Source: Endozoicomonas montiporae CL-33 (GTDB taxonomy: Bacteria > Pseudomonadota > Gammaproteobacteria > Pseudomonadales > Endozoicomonadaceae). Taken from it: a DNA stretch of 64,000 bases. Below the pieces are notes generated by a model. That model had not been told where the DNA came from, did no database searches, and saw only the letters and a list, made by a program, of their open reading frames with translations. The stretch lies in the NCBI RefSeq assembly GCF_001583435.1, contig NZ_CP013251.1, positions 4,911,215 through 4,975,214 on the forward strand, read 5' to 3'. The translations under genes and the position numbers were made by a program. This document shows, piece by piece, positions 52,595 through 62,500 of the stretch; position 1 is the first letter of the stretch, and each line of letters starts with the position of its first letter.

Positions 52595-54982
52595 ATGCCC
52601 AACACCCAAACCAACCTTGCCGCCTTCATCTGGTCCGTAGCTGACCTCTTACGTGGCGATTTCAAACAATCCCAATACGGACGCATCATCCTGCCGTTCA
52701 CCCTCCTGCGCCGCCTCGAATGCGTTCTGGAGCCAACCAAAGACGCCGTCGTCGCCCAGCACGAAAAAGTAAAAGCCATGAACCTGCCGGAAGACGGCAT
52801 GGAAAAAATGCTGCTGCGGGCTACCCAATCATCAGATCGCCCCGGCGGTCTGTCGTTCTTCAACACCTCCCCCATGAACCTGTCGAAGATGGGTCAGGGC
52901 GACATCAAAGACAACCTGGAAAACTACGTCCAGTCCTTCTCCCGTGATGCCCGTGAAATCTTTGAACACTTCAGGTTCGATGAATTTGTCGGCACCCTGA
53001 ACGAAGCCAACCTGTTGTATAAGGTGGTTCAGAAGTTCACCAACATCGACCTGAGTCCCAAAGCGATCAGCAACCACGACATGGGTCTAGTATTTGAAGA
53101 ACTGATCCGCCGCTTTGCCGAATCCTCCAACGAAACCGCCGGTGAACACTTTACCCCACGGGATATAGTCGAACTCACCACCTCGCTGGTGTTTATGGAA
53201 GACGACGACGCCCTGAACAAAGAAGGCATTATCCGCACCATCTACGACCCCACCGCAGGGACAGGCGGCTTTCTGTCGTCCGGTATGGAATATGTGTACG
53301 AACACAACAAAGACGCTGTCATGCGTGCCTTTGGTCAGGAGCTTAACCCGGAATCCTACGCCATCTGTAAAGCCGATATGCTGATCAAGGGGCAAGATGT
53401 CAGCCGCATCAAACTGGGCAACACTCTGTCGAACGATCACCTGAGTGGCGACCAGTTTGACTACATGCTGTCTAATCCGCCGTTCGGGGTGGACTGGAAG
53501 AAGATTGAAGGCACGATCAAAGATGAGCACACCTTAAAAGGTTACGACGGTCGCTTTGGTCCCGGCCTGCCAAGAGTATCCGATGGTTCGCTGCTGTTCC
53601 TGATGCACCTGATCAGCAAGTTCCGGGACATCACCCCGGATAATCAGAACCCCAGCCGCATCGGCATTATCCTTAACGGTTCGCCGTTGTTTACCGGCAG
53701 TGCAGGCAGTGGTGAAAGCGAGATTCGCCGTTATATTCTCGAATCCGATCTGCTCGAAGCCATTGTCGCCCTGCCTACGGATATGTTCTACAACACCGGC
53801 ATCGCCACCTATGTGTGGGTGCTGACCAATAAGAAGTCCGACGAGCGCAAAGGCAAGGTGCAGTTGATTAACGGCGTGGATCTGTGTGGAAAAATGCGAA
53901 AGTCCCTTGGTTCCAAGCGCAACATCATGAGCGAAGCGGATATTAAAACCATTACCCGTTGCTTTGGTGGATTTGAGGCGGTTGAACAGCAAGCATTAGA
54001 CGATGTGCAGGATGCACAAGTGTCGCGGGAGGCAAGGATGCCGGGAGCGACCAAGCCTGCTGAACAGAAAAGTAACCGTGGTCGCCAGTCAGACTCCTCA
54101 AAAGTGAGGGCAACTAAAACCTTTTCCAGTAAAATCTTCGACAGCCATCAATTCGGCTACCGTCGTATTACCGTAGAACGCCCACTGCGCCTGTCAGCCC
54201 AGATCACGGACGAAGCCGTAGAAGGCCTACGCTATGCACCCAAACCGTTTAACGCTGTCATGCGCTGGATTCACAGCGAATACGGCGATGAGTGTCATAC
54301 AACGCTCACAGACAACGAAGAAGCCATCCGCACCAAGATCAAAAAAGACTTTAAAGAACTGAAAGAGAAGCAGATCAAAGAGGTACTGAACGACAAACTC
54401 TGGCTGTTCCAGCGGGGGCTGATGGAGAAAGCCCAAACCCTGCAAGATACTCTTTATGGTAACGAGGGCACAGAACTGTCCAACGACTTCAACCAGTTCG
54501 ACAAAGTCCTGAAAGCCGCCCTCAAAGCCGCTAACTTAAAGCTGGATGCCAAAGAGAAAAAGCAGTTTCTCGATGCCGTTACCTGCAAGAACCCCGAAGC
54601 CGAACCTGTCATCAAAAAGGTACTGAAGGAAGACGCACAACCACTGTACGGCGCATTTGAATACAAAGGCAAAGTCGTCGAATTCCAGACCGATGGCGAC
54701 CTGCGGGATAACGAGAATATTCCCCTTGATCCGTCCGTGACCACCCGTGAACTGATCGAAACCTACTTCAACCGCGAAGTGGCTCCCCATGTCCCCGATG
54801 CCTGGATCAATGCCGACAAGTGCGACGCCCAGGATGGCGAGATCGGTATTGTGGGTTACGAGATTCCCTTTAACCGACACTTCTATGTGTATCAGCCACC
54901 CCGTGCGCTGGAAGCCATTGATGCCGATCTGGATGCGGTCAGCGGGCGCATTATGAAGCTGTTGGCGGAGGTGCATTCGTGA
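52595..54982 (+). CDS. hsdM: Type I restriction-modification DNA methyltransferase subunit
   Basis: 795 residues. HsdM N-terminal helical domain ([20 protein letters not shown], ~8-27), then the methyltransferase with SAM-binding [13 protein letters not shown] (~217) and catalytic SNPPFGVDW (~292), the N6-adenine type. Residues ~480-795 form a long extension (beginning after [12 protein letters not shown]), rich in coiled coil and with a C-terminal helical domain, common in larger HsdM proteins. It methylates the host target sequence and forms the M2S core with HsdS. Its TGA shares one base with the hsdS ATG. Confidence 0.95.
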   Translation: MPNTQTNLAAFIWSVADLLRGDFKQSQYGRIILPFTLLRRLECVLEPTKDAVVAQHEKVKAMNLPEDGMEKMLLRATQSSDRPGGLSFFNTSPMNLSKMGQGDIKDNLENYVQSFSRDAREIFEHFRFDEFVGTLNEANLLYKVVQKFTNIDLSPKAISNHDMGLVFEELIRRFAESSNETAGEHFTPRDIVELTTSLVFMEDDDALNKEGIIRTIYDPTAGTGGFLSSGMEYVYEHNKDAVMRAFGQELNPESYAICKADMLIKGQDVSRIKLGNTLSNDHLSGDQFDYMLSNPPFGVDWKKIEGTIKDEHTLKGYDGRFGPGLPRVSDGSLLFLMHLISKFRDITPDNQNPSRIGIILNGSPLFTGSAGSGESEIRRYILESDLLEAIVALPTDMFYNTGIATYVWVLTNKKSDERKGKVQLINGVDLCGKMRKSLGSKRNIMSEADIKTITRCFGGFEAVEQQALDDVQDAQVSREARMPGATKPAEQKSNRGRQSDSSKVRATKTFSSKIFDSHQFGYRRITVERPLRLSAQITDEAVEGLRYAPKPFNAVMRWIHSEYGDECHTTLTDNEEAIRTKIKKDFKELKEKQIKEVLNDKLWLFQRGLMEKAQTLQDTLYGNEGTELSNDFNQFDKVLKAALKAANLKLDAKEKKQFLDAVTCKNPEAEPVIKKVLKEDAQPLYGAFEYKGKVVEFQTDGDLRDNENIPLDPSVTTRELIETYFNREVAPHVPDAWINADKCDAQDGEIGIVGYEIPFNRHFYVYQPPRALEAIDADLDAVSGRIMKLLAEVHS

Positions 54983-56370
54983 TGGAACTTACCAAAGCTT
55001 ACGATCACTACCGTTACAGCAATTATTATCGAACTGAACTCCCCGCACATTGGGTAGAGAAGCGATTAAGCTTCCTTGCCAAAGAAGAGAGAACCGCTTT
55101 CGTTGACGGTCCTTTTGGCTCGGATTTAAAAAGTAGCGACTATAAACCTTCTGGAGTCCCACTCATCCAGCTAAACAACATTCGAGATAGCAAACATCTT
55201 CTACGTAACATGAAGTTTGTCACGGAAGAAAAAAAGGAAGAGCTTTGCAGGCATGTAGCTCTTCCGGGGGATGTGGTTGTCGCTAAAATGGCTGAACCTG
55301 TCGCACGGGCTGCAATTGTAGCCAACGATTATCCTGAATATGTGATCGTTGCAGATTGTATAAAGATGACCCCGAATCTCAGATTGGTTGATCTGCGCTT
55401 CCTTGTTTGGGCTATAAATTGCGATGTCGTAAGGATAAACGCAGAATTAGTATCGACCGGCACAACCAGAATACGCATAAGTCTCGGTGAATTAAAAAAG
55501 TTAAAAATTCCTTTTCCTCCAAGTGATGAACAGAAGCTGATAGCCAACTTCCTCGACCACGAAACCGCTAAAATCGACATTCTGATCGAAGAGCAGCAAT
55601 CCCTGATCAGGCTGTTGAAAGAAAAACGACAGGCGGTGATCAGTCATGCCGTCACCAAGGGGCTGAACCCTGATGCACCGATAAAGGATTCCGGTGTGGA
55701 GTGGCTTGGGGAAGTGCCGAAGCATTGGGAGGTACAGCGGCTAAAAGACTTACTCGTTGAACCAATGAAAAATGGTTTGTTCAAGAAAAAAGATCAGTTT
55801 GGCTCTGGAAGTCTATTGGTTAATGTTAGCGACTTGTACGTTGACGAGCATTTTATCGAGCAGGACTCCTTGGATCGAGTACAAACAACACCAGAAGAGC
55901 GGGAAGTGTATAAAGTCGATAGCGGCGATATTTTCTTTGTCCGCTCGTCTTTAAAGCTCGAAGGAATTGGTCGATCTGCGTGCTTTTTGAGTGAGTCTGA
56001 AGACGTTGTTTTTGAATGTCATATCGTCAATGGAAAGCCTAAAAAGCAATCGGTTTCTCCAAAGTTTTTGACTCGCTATTTAAATTCTCAGCCGGTGTCA
56101 CAAGAATTTATTCGTAGGTCGAAAACGACAACAATGACAACCATTGATCAGGGTAGCCTGGCAACAATCAGTACAGTTCGACCGCCACTGGAAGAAGCGT
56201 ATGCCATAGATGCTTTTCTTGATCACAGATTAAACCATATGAATAGTGCAGTAACCGATGCAGAGCGATCAATAAAACTGCTCGAAGAACGCCGCACCGC
56301 CCTAATCTCCGCCGCCGTCACCGGCAAAATCGACGTGCGCGGATGGAAGAATCCCCAAAAACAACACTGA
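54982..56370 (+). CDS. hsdS: Type I restriction-modification specificity subunit
   Basis: 462 residues from the ATG at 54982 ([20 protein letters not shown]), overlapping the hsdM stop by one base. Two target-recognition domains are seen: TRD1 (~20-175) and TRD2 (~225-400). Each is followed by a long helical conserved region: SDEQKLIANFLDHETAKIDI with EQQSLIRLLKEKRQAVISHA (~180-220), and EEAYAIDAFLDHRLNHMNSA with ERSIKLLEERRTALISAAVT (~400-450). The two TRDs define a bipartite recognition site. No inverted repeat for phase-variable shuffling was noticed around it. Confidence 0.93.
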   Translation: MELTKAYDHYRYSNYYRTELPAHWVEKRLSFLAKEERTAFVDGPFGSDLKSSDYKPSGVPLIQLNNIRDSKHLLRNMKFVTEEKKEELCRHVALPGDVVVAKMAEPVARAAIVANDYPEYVIVADCIKMTPNLRLVDLRFLVWAINCDVVRINAELVSTGTTRIRISLGELKKLKIPFPPSDEQKLIANFLDHETAKIDILIEEQQSLIRLLKEKRQAVISHAVTKGLNPDAPIKDSGVEWLGEVPKHWEVQRLKDLLVEPMKNGLFKKKDQFGSGSLLVNVSDLYVDEHFIEQDSLDRVQTTPEEREVYKVDSGDIFFVRSSLKLEGIGRSACFLSESEDVVFECHIVNGKPKKQSVSPKFLTRYLNSQPVSQEFIRRSKTTTMTTIDQGSLATISTVRPPLEEAYAIDAFLDHRLNHMNSAVTDAERSIKLLEERRTALISAAVTGKIDVRGWKNPQKQH

Positions 56371-56387
56371 AGGAATAACAAATACAA

Positions 56388-56987
56388 ATGGAGAAACAAG
56401 CAGTTCTCGACCTGTACAGAGAGCAGTACAGCCTTGAGATTGGTCGCAAAGATGCCATTACATCGCAATGCCAGACTCGATTCGCCATTATTGTCACTGA
56501 AGTCAGTTTGCTGATTTATATGTTCAAAACGTTTGCACTGGAGGCAAATGGTTATGTTCTTGCAGGTTTTGTCGCTACTGGGGTGATTACTGTCATTTTG
56601 GTTTGCAAAGCAGGAGTTTTATTATCTTCGGCATATACGGGTAATGAATACAGCTACCTTCCCCTGGTCAGCGAGATTGATGCTTACCGTAAAGAACTGG
56701 AAAGCGTCGAGTCTGCTGGAAGTCAGTTCATAGACCACCTTCTGGAGGAATACAGCGCCTGCTCTGGAAGTAATGCAAAGCTTAACGACAAGAGATTGAG
56801 TTTGCTGAATCGGTCACTGAATTATATTCGCTACTCCGCAATAGCTTTTGCGCTGACTGGCGCTCTATTTATAGGGGCCGATCTGGACTCCTCTTCCCCA
56901 AGAAAGCCATTAGAAGTTGAATTTGATAGCTGCTCACTTTGCCTGAAGTCGAATACAAGTACAGAGGTTAAGGATGAACGACCATAA
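56388..56987 (+). CDS. Three-span membrane protein embedded in the hsd operon
   Basis: 199 residues with two adjacent membrane helices (~32-50 and ~56-80), a cytoplasmic or periplasmic helical region (~85-145), a third span (~147-165) and a polar tail with a CxxC (Cys182, Cys185). No family recognised. The paired spans followed by helices recall SLATT-type two-helix effectors, but this is shape only. It starts 17 bases after hsdS and overlaps the hsdR start by 14 bases, so it is part of the operon. The position between hsdS and hsdR is where PrrC, a tRNA anticodon nuclease, sits in the prr locus. Possible membrane effector or anchor of the R-M complex. Confidence 0.8.
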   Translation: MEKQAVLDLYREQYSLEIGRKDAITSQCQTRFAIIVTEVSLLIYMFKTFALEANGYVLAGFVATGVITVILVCKAGVLLSSAYTGNEYSYLPLVSEIDAYRKELESVESAGSQFIDHLLEEYSACSGSNAKLNDKRLSLLNRSLNYIRYSAIAFALTGALFIGADLDSSSPRKPLEVEFDSCSLCLKSNTSTEVKDERP

Positions 56988-59900
56988 CAATACTGACGAT
57001 AAGCAACCTTCAAAGTTTGCAAACAAGGAAACTCCGAAGAAACCCCAGCGCAGACATGTTATTGAGATGCAACAAGGCGGCGCACAAGAAGCCTTTTACA
57101 TGATGAAATCAGCTCCATCAATTGGTCACTCTCGCTTGAGCAAAGTGAATGAATCGGCCTTTCAGAATGATATGATCACCCGCCTACAGGATAAAGGCTG
57201 GCTGCTCGGCAGTGGCGACCAGTACGACCGGAAAACGGCGTTGTATACCAGCGATGTACTGGATTTTGTGAAGAACACCCAGCCGAAGGAATGGCAGAAA
57301 TTCTGCAAAAGTTTTCCGGTGGATTCGGAGCAGCATTTTATCAGCCATCTGGTGAACCAGCTAAAGAAAGCCGATGCCAATGCCATTGATAAGGAGCTAC
57401 GCAGTTTTGGCACCCTGGGCGTGTTGCGTCATGGGTTGAAGATTCGCAACGCCCGATTCTCCTTGTGCCAGTTTATGCCGGAACACAGTTTGAATCCGGA
57501 TACGCTGGCTCGTTACAAAGAAAACCGTTGTCGTGTGGTGCCAGAGCTGGTGTATTCACCTTATGCTACAGCAGAACATCTGGCAGAAACCGGCAAACAA
57601 GCAAAGAAATGGCGCATTGATCTGGTGTTGTTTGTGAACGGTCTGCCCGTGGCAACACTGGAGCTGAAATCGGAATTCAAACAGGCCACTGAAAACGCCA
57701 AGCGGCAATATCAAAAGACCCGCCTGCCCAAAGACCCGGAAACCGGCAAGCCGGAACCGCTGCTGACCTTTAAACGCGGTGCGCTGGTGCATTTTGCCGT
57801 GAGTCAGTACGAAGTGTATATGGCGACCAAACTGGCGGGCAGCGATACCTTCTTCCTGCCGTTTAACAAAGGCACGGCAGAAGGCGGTGCAGGGAATGAT
57901 GTTCCTGACGATCAAAACGAGTATGCAACAGAGTACCTGTGGAACGAGGTGCTGCTGCCCGATAACCTGCTGAACATTATCGGTCGGTTTGTGCATTTGC
58001 AGATCGAAGAAAAGGAAGACTGGGAAGGCCGCAAGTCGAAAAAGGAAACCCTGATCTTTCCCCGTTATCACCAGTGGGATGTCGTGACCAAGCTGATCGA
58101 CGCAGCAAAGATGGAAGGCACGGGCAACAAGTATCTGGTGCAGCACAGTGCCGGTTCCGGTAAATCCAACTCCATTGCCTGGACCGCCCATCAGCTTTCC
58201 ACCCTGTACGATGGCGAAGGCAACAAGCAGTTCCATTCGGTGATTGTGATTACCGACCGAACTGTGCTGGACGACCAGCTTCAGGACACCATCTACCAGT
58301 TTGAACACGCCGACGGTGTGGTGGGGCGCATCAACAATAAGGAAGGCGACGGCTCCAAGTCGGAGAAGCTGGCATCGGCCCTTGAGAGTGCTCAGCCGAT
58401 TATCATCGTCACCATTCAAACCTTCCCTTATGTGCTGGCGGCTATTGAGAACAGCACCAGTCTGAAAGAACGCCGTTACGCCGTGATTGCCGACGAAGCC
58501 CATTCATCACAAACCGGCTCTACCGCCCGTAAGCTGAAAGAAGTGTTGATGGTGGACTCGGATGACGTTGACGAAGATAAGCCGCTGTCGTCTGAAGATG
58601 TGCTGGATGCGGCTCTTTCTCGAACGAGTGCCGCTCGAAGAGGCAGCAGCAACCTGAACTACTATGCGTTCACGGCAACACCCAAAGAGAAGACCGTGCA
58701 ATTGTTTGGTCGTCTGCCCAACCCGAATGAACCCGCTTCTAAAAAGAATAAACCTGAAGCCTTCCATATCTATTCCATGCGTCAGGCCATTGAGGAAGGG
58801 TTTATTCTCGATGTGCTGAAAAACTACACCAACTACAAAGTGGCGTATCAACTGGCACAGAAGATCGAAGCCGCTGACGAAGAGGTAGACAGCAAGAAAG
58901 CCAAAGTAAAACTGAACCGCTGGGTGCGGCTCCACGAGCACAATATTTCCCAGAAAGTCAGAGTCATCGTCGAACACTTTAAAGAACACGTGATGGGGCT
59001 ACTGGGTGGTCAGGCTAAGGCGATGGTGGTCACCAGTTCCCGTAAGGAAGCGGTGCGTTACAAGTTGGCGTTTGATAAATATCTCAGCGAACACACTTCT
59101 CATAAAAAGGAGAGTTCTATCGCTGTGATGATTGCCTTCTCTGGCGAAGTAGAGTTCCACAAAAATGATCCGGACAGTCTCGCACTGCTAGACCAGACGT
59201 TTACCGAGAAGGGCATGAACCCGAACCTGAAAGGTCGGGATATGCGCAAAGCCTTCGACACCGACGACTATCAGATCATGCTGGTCGCCAACAAATTCCA
59301 GACCGGCTTTGACCAGCCCAAACTCTGCGCTATGTATGTGGACAAACCGTTGGGCGGTGTAGAATGTGTGCAAACCCTGTCCCGCCTGAACCGACAGTAC
59401 CCCGGCAAGGCGGAGTGCGGCACCTTTGTGCTGGACTTCGTGAATGAGCCGGAAGACATTCTGGAGTCGTTCCAGCCGTACTACCAGACCGCAGAACTGG
59501 CGGATGTATCCGACCCCGACAAGGTGTTTGACCTGTACGAAAAACTCCGTGCCAGCGGTATTTTCACCTGGAACGAAGTGGAGCGGTTCTGCGAAGCCTT
59601 TCTTGCCAAAAGCAAAAGCAATGCGGCAGTGAGCAATATCGTTAAGCCTGCGGTCAATCGCTGGCAAACACGCTACAGTTCCGCCATTGCCGCCTATGTG
59701 CAGGCAAAGGAAATGTTCGAGCGCACCAAGAAAACGAAGGATGCAGTGCTGATCGCCAATGCCGAGAACAGCTTCAAAGAATGCAAGCAGGAAAAAGACC
59801 GGCTGGAAATCTTCAAGAAGGATTTAGGCACGTTTACCCGCTTCTACGAGTTCATGTCACAGATAGTGGACTACGACGACCGGGAGCTGGAAAAACTCAG

Positions 59901-60405
59901 CCTGTACACCCGTTATCTGCGCCCGCTGCTACGAGAGAAAGTCATCGAAGAAGACGACATTGATCTGGATAACGTGGTGATGAGCCATTATCGGTTGTCG
60001 AAGATTCGTCAGCAGGACATTGAACTGAAGGAAGACGCTGAAGGGTATGAACTGGAACCCGGCGACGGTGGCGGTACAGCCAAACCGAAGGACAAGAAGG
60101 AAGAGTTCCTGTCGCAGATTGTCGCGCGGTTGAATGAACTGTTTATCACCGACGAGTTGAGCGATGGCGACCTGATCAACTACGCCTATACGGTGCGAGA
60201 CAAGCTGACCGAGAACGACACTGTAATGAAGCAGATCGAAAACAACACGGCGGAACAGGCTCTGCTGGGCGACTTCCCGCAGGCGATTGACGATGCGGTC
60301 ATGGACAGCAATGAAGCGCATCAGGAAATGATGATGCAGTACCTCTCTAACCCGGAAGTGGCAAGAGGGTTTGCTCGGGTTGTGTTTGATATGTTGAAAG
60401 GGTGA
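56974..60405 (+). CDS. hsdR: Type I restriction-modification endonuclease/translocase subunit
   Basis: 1143 residues. Order: nuclease domain (~100-270; LVLFVNGLPVATLELKSEFK holds the E-x-K of the PD-(D/E)xK site), Walker A HSAGSGKSNS (~391), helicase motif Ia/II region VIVITDRTVLDDQL, DEAH box IADEAHSSQTGS (~508), motif III FTATP, and RecA-like domain 2 with KFQTGFDQPKLCAMYVDKPL (~772) and QTLSRLNRQYPGK (~794). A long helical C-terminal domain (~880-1143) binds the M2S core. It cleaves unmethylated DNA after translocation. It overlaps the preceding membrane-protein gene by 14 bases. Confidence 0.95.
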   Translation: MNDHNNTDDKQPSKFANKETPKKPQRRHVIEMQQGGAQEAFYMMKSAPSIGHSRLSKVNESAFQNDMITRLQDKGWLLGSGDQYDRKTALYTSDVLDFVKNTQPKEWQKFCKSFPVDSEQHFISHLVNQLKKADANAIDKELRSFGTLGVLRHGLKIRNARFSLCQFMPEHSLNPDTLARYKENRCRVVPELVYSPYATAEHLAETGKQAKKWRIDLVLFVNGLPVATLELKSEFKQATENAKRQYQKTRLPKDPETGKPEPLLTFKRGALVHFAVSQYEVYMATKLAGSDTFFLPFNKGTAEGGAGNDVPDDQNEYATEYLWNEVLLPDNLLNIIGRFVHLQIEEKEDWEGRKSKKETLIFPRYHQWDVVTKLIDAAKMEGTGNKYLVQHSAGSGKSNSIAWTAHQLSTLYDGEGNKQFHSVIVITDRTVLDDQLQDTIYQFEHADGVVGRINNKEGDGSKSEKLASALESAQPIIIVTIQTFPYVLAAIENSTSLKERRYAVIADEAHSSQTGSTARKLKEVLMVDSDDVDEDKPLSSEDVLDAALSRTSAARRGSSNLNYYAFTATPKEKTVQLFGRLPNPNEPASKKNKPEAFHIYSMRQAIEEGFILDVLKNYTNYKVAYQLAQKIEAADEEVDSKKAKVKLNRWVRLHEHNISQKVRVIVEHFKEHVMGLLGGQAKAMVVTSSRKEAVRYKLAFDKYLSEHTSHKKESSIAVMIAFSGEVEFHKNDPDSLALLDQTFTEKGMNPNLKGRDMRKAFDTDDYQIMLVANKFQTGFDQPKLCAMYVDKPLGGVECVQTLSRLNRQYPGKAECGTFVLDFVNEPEDILESFQPYYQTAELADVSDPDKVFDLYEKLRASGIFTWNEVERFCEAFLAKSKSNAAVSNIVKPAVNRWQTRYSSAIAAYVQAKEMFERTKKTKDAVLIANAENSFKECKQEKDRLEIFKKDLGTFTRFYEFMSQIVDYDDRELEKLSLYTRYLRPLLREKVIEEDDIDLDNVVMSHYRLSKIRQQDIELKEDAEGYELEPGDGGGTAKPKDKKEEFLSQIVARLNELFITDELSDGDLINYAYTVRDKLTENDTVMKQIENNTAEQALLGDFPQAIDDAVMDSNEAHQEMMMQYLSNPEVARGFARVVFDMLKG

Positions 60406-60469
60406 TGAGCAGAGATTGCTCCGTGCAGAGTTCATTTTGCCCTCTGTACGGAGCACTTTACTCGGGGAA

Positions 60470-61147
60470 TCAATATCCCTTAGCGGAGAATCTGGCTACG
60501 CATCCAGTTACCCTGATATCAACAGATGCGAAGCGAGCATTCAGCTCATTATGAAGCGTATCCAGATCATCCTGAGTATTATTAAAAATGCCCTTGCGAT
60601 TGTATATTCCCATCAAGCAGCTGGCAGCTAAATTTCGCTTCACACCCCCTTGTAGAATCGTAGAGCCGAATACTGTGCCATTCGTGTTTAACAGCGGCAG
60701 AATATGGTCAAAAACGATTGCCTTGGTTTGCAAATTTCCTGGCAAACAATGAAGTACATAATTCAGGCTGATTGAGTCAAATGTTTCTGAATGTTTATCG
60801 AATGGTTTTAACAGGTCATGAACTTGTGTTTTTGGGCGGTAACGTCGTAAACGTTCACTGGCATAGCCGAGAGCGCCCTGATTCAGATCAACAAGCTTTA
60901 AGTGTGGAGTCTTGGAGGGGAAGTGGCAGTGATCAGGAAAGTATCCAGTACCCACTCCCAATTCCAAATGGTTGCTGGAAACATGCTGGTTAAACCAGTC
61001 CAGCAGGATAGGGGTCGTGCATTTCCAGATATATCGATTGGAAACCCCGAGAACGGCAATATCGTATATGTTCAGGACTCTTTTGCTGTAGACAGCTTGC
61101 CCTTTATAAATCTGATCTTCTGTTATCTTTGAATTATGTGAAGTCAT
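60470..61147 (-). CDS. Class I SAM-dependent methyltransferase
   Basis: 225 residues with the Rossmann motif HLELGVGTGYFPDHC (~62-75), KLVDLNQGALGYASERL (acidic end of strand 2), and VLHCLPGN (motif near strand 4). The motifs fit small-molecule or quinone-type methyltransferases rather than DNA methyltransferases: no NPPY-like motif is present. It is convergent with hsdR, with 64 bases between the stops. Its role in the island is unknown: it might modify a metabolite, protein or RNA. Confidence 0.85.
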   Translation of the reverse strand: MTSHNSKITEDQIYKGQAVYSKRVLNIYDIAVLGVSNRYIWKCTTPILLDWFNQHVSSNHLELGVGTGYFPDHCHFPSKTPHLKLVDLNQGALGYASERLRRYRPKTQVHDLLKPFDKHSETFDSISLNYVLHCLPGNLQTKAIVFDHILPLLNTNGTVFGSTILQGGVKRNLAASCLMGIYNRKGIFNNTQDDLDTLHNELNARFASVDIRVTGCVARFSAKGY

Positions 61148-61245
61148 ATTATTTCGGTTGTATCAACAATTTTCTGATTGCCATTTGATTCAAACACAGG
61201 TAACTGGTTAAAACCATTTTGAGGATGCAAAAAAGAGTGTACTTG

Positions 61246-61320
61246 TTGGACACATCACACCATCTCGCTAAGTCATTGACCTGCCGTGTCCAATAAACTC
61301 ATTTCCGACCAACTGGACAG
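61246..61320. promoter_or_regulatory. Candidate res-like site upstream of the serine recombinase
   Basis: TTGGACAC (61246-61253) and its inverse GTGTCCAA (61286-61293) are followed by a further ACTGGACAG near 61310. Several GGACA/TGTCC half-sites in the 130 bases before a resolvase gene suggest recombinase binding subsites, but spacing does not match a known res site exactly. Confidence 0.4.
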
Positions 61321-61378
61321 CGTGTAAAGCAGGGTCTAGTTTTCCCTTTACTCAGAATAAGAAGTAGAGGAACCCGCC

Positions 61379-61939
61379 ATGAACGGTCAGAACGTCGGAT
61401 ACATCCGGGTCAGCAGTGTTGACCAAAATACCGCCCGCCAACTCGATGGCATTGAGCTGGATGCCACCTTTGAAGATCATTGCAGCGGCAAAGACACTAA
61501 CCGGCCTCAATTAAAAGCCTGTCTGCGCCACTTACGAAAAGGCGACCATTTGCATGTCCATTCCATAGATCGCCTTGCACGCAGCCTTAAAGACCTTCAG
61601 ACGCTGGTTGAAGAACTAACCGACCAAGGTATCAGCATTCAGTTCCACAAAGAAAACCTGACGTTCTCCGGTGACAGTAACCCAATGCATAAGCTGATGT
61701 TTCAGATGATGGGAGCCTTTGCCGAATTCGAGCGCAGCATGATTCGTGAACGTCAGCGAGAAGGTATCGCCGCTGCCAGAAAGCAGGGGAAGCAGATCGG
61801 CGCAAAGCCGAAACTTACAGACGTTCAACTGGCAGAAATAGTGGAACGCCTTGATTCCGGTGAACAGAAAAAGGCCCTGGCATTAGAGTACGGAGTCAGT
61901 CGGCAGACATTGCATAACATGCTGTCAGCGGCTCCTTGA
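61379..61939 (+). CDS. Serine recombinase (resolvase/invertase family)
   Basis: 186 residues. The catalytic domain begins GYIRVSSVDQNTARQL with the nucleophile Ser (residue ~12-13), LHVHSIDRLARSLKDL (motif with Asp and Arg, ~60-75) and GAFAEFERSMIRERQREGIA (E helix, ~117-136). The C-terminal helix-turn-helix is KALALEYGVSRQTLHNML. This is a Hin/Gin/Tn3-resolvase size protein. It may resolve dimers of the island or invert a segment; no obvious invertible pair was found. It is the last gene before the noncoding region and attR. Confidence 0.92.
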   Translation: MNGQNVGYIRVSSVDQNTARQLDGIELDATFEDHCSGKDTNRPQLKACLRHLRKGDHLHVHSIDRLARSLKDLQTLVEELTDQGISIQFHKENLTFSGDSNPMHKLMFQMMGAFAEFERSMIRERQREGIAAARKQGKQIGAKPKLTDVQLAEIVERLDSGEQKKALALEYGVSRQTLHNMLSAAP

Positions 61940-61980
61940 GCAACATGAACTAAATACAAGGAACAAGGTCATATCTATTG

Positions 61981-62049
61981 AAGCTGGTGCCAGTATAGGC
62001 CGTGGTAGGCTGCCAAGCAGTCGCCCGGAGATGCTGCTGGCACTAGCTT
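61981..62049 (+). repeat. Structured repeat copy A (13-bp stem, 43-nt loop)
   Basis: AAGCTGGTGCCAG (61981-61993) pairs with CTGGCACTAGCTT (62037-62049), one G-T wobble. The 43-base loop shares CGTGGTAGG and CGCCCGGA with copy B at the same positions. Confidence 0.75.
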
Positions 62050-62344
62050 TTTGTTAAATCAGTACTACTTTGAATACGAAGCTTACAGTCTGGTGATATG
62101 CCTTGGAATTCCACTGAGGACAGTTGATCCAGCTGACGGTTTCCGCACACCTCTAGGCTGACGCTGACATCCCCGAAACTGGATCGGGTGATATAGCGTG
62201 TAGTCGAGGCGCACAGCCTTCGAGCTGGTGAACCACTTTGAGGAATTGAACCTCAATCAGTCGAACCAGACGAAGGCTTTCTTAATTTGCAAAGTACTAA
62301 TCTGCACGAGTGGAACTACCAGCATGAAATGCAGTCTTAGTATA

Positions 62345-62417
62345 AGCAGGCAGTATCAGTGTAGAACGTGGCAGGTTGCTTTGCTTCCGCCCGGACATGC
62401 CTCTGGTACTGCTTGCT
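62345..62417 (+). repeat. Structured repeat copy B (15-bp stem, 43-nt loop)
   Basis: AGCAGGCAGTATCAG (62345-62359) pairs with CTGGTACTGCTTGCT (62403-62417), two wobbles. The stem differs from copy A in sequence yet stays paired, and the loop is also exactly 43 bases with matching CGTGGCAGG and CGCCCGGA words. Confidence 0.75.
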
Positions 62418-62500
62418 CTTCCCGACTCACTGCTTTGAATATCCGAACACGAAGCTGATCTATCGACAGGTATGTATGCTTTTTCTGAACCCAAATTGCC

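Noticed and set aside
54982..56370. Phase-variable hsdS inversion system with the serine recombinase
   Set aside because: Only one hsdS is present and no long inverted repeat pairing it with another specificity segment was found; the recombinase is 5 kb away.
57556..58503. 315-codon open frame antisense to hsdR
   Set aside because: Overlaps the nuclease and helicase motifs of hsdR in reverse; no independent evidence.
61981..62417. Integron attC sites
   Set aside because: The hairpins lack R-box GTTRRRY/RYYYAAC core sites, no integron integrase is present and no cassette ORF lies between them.
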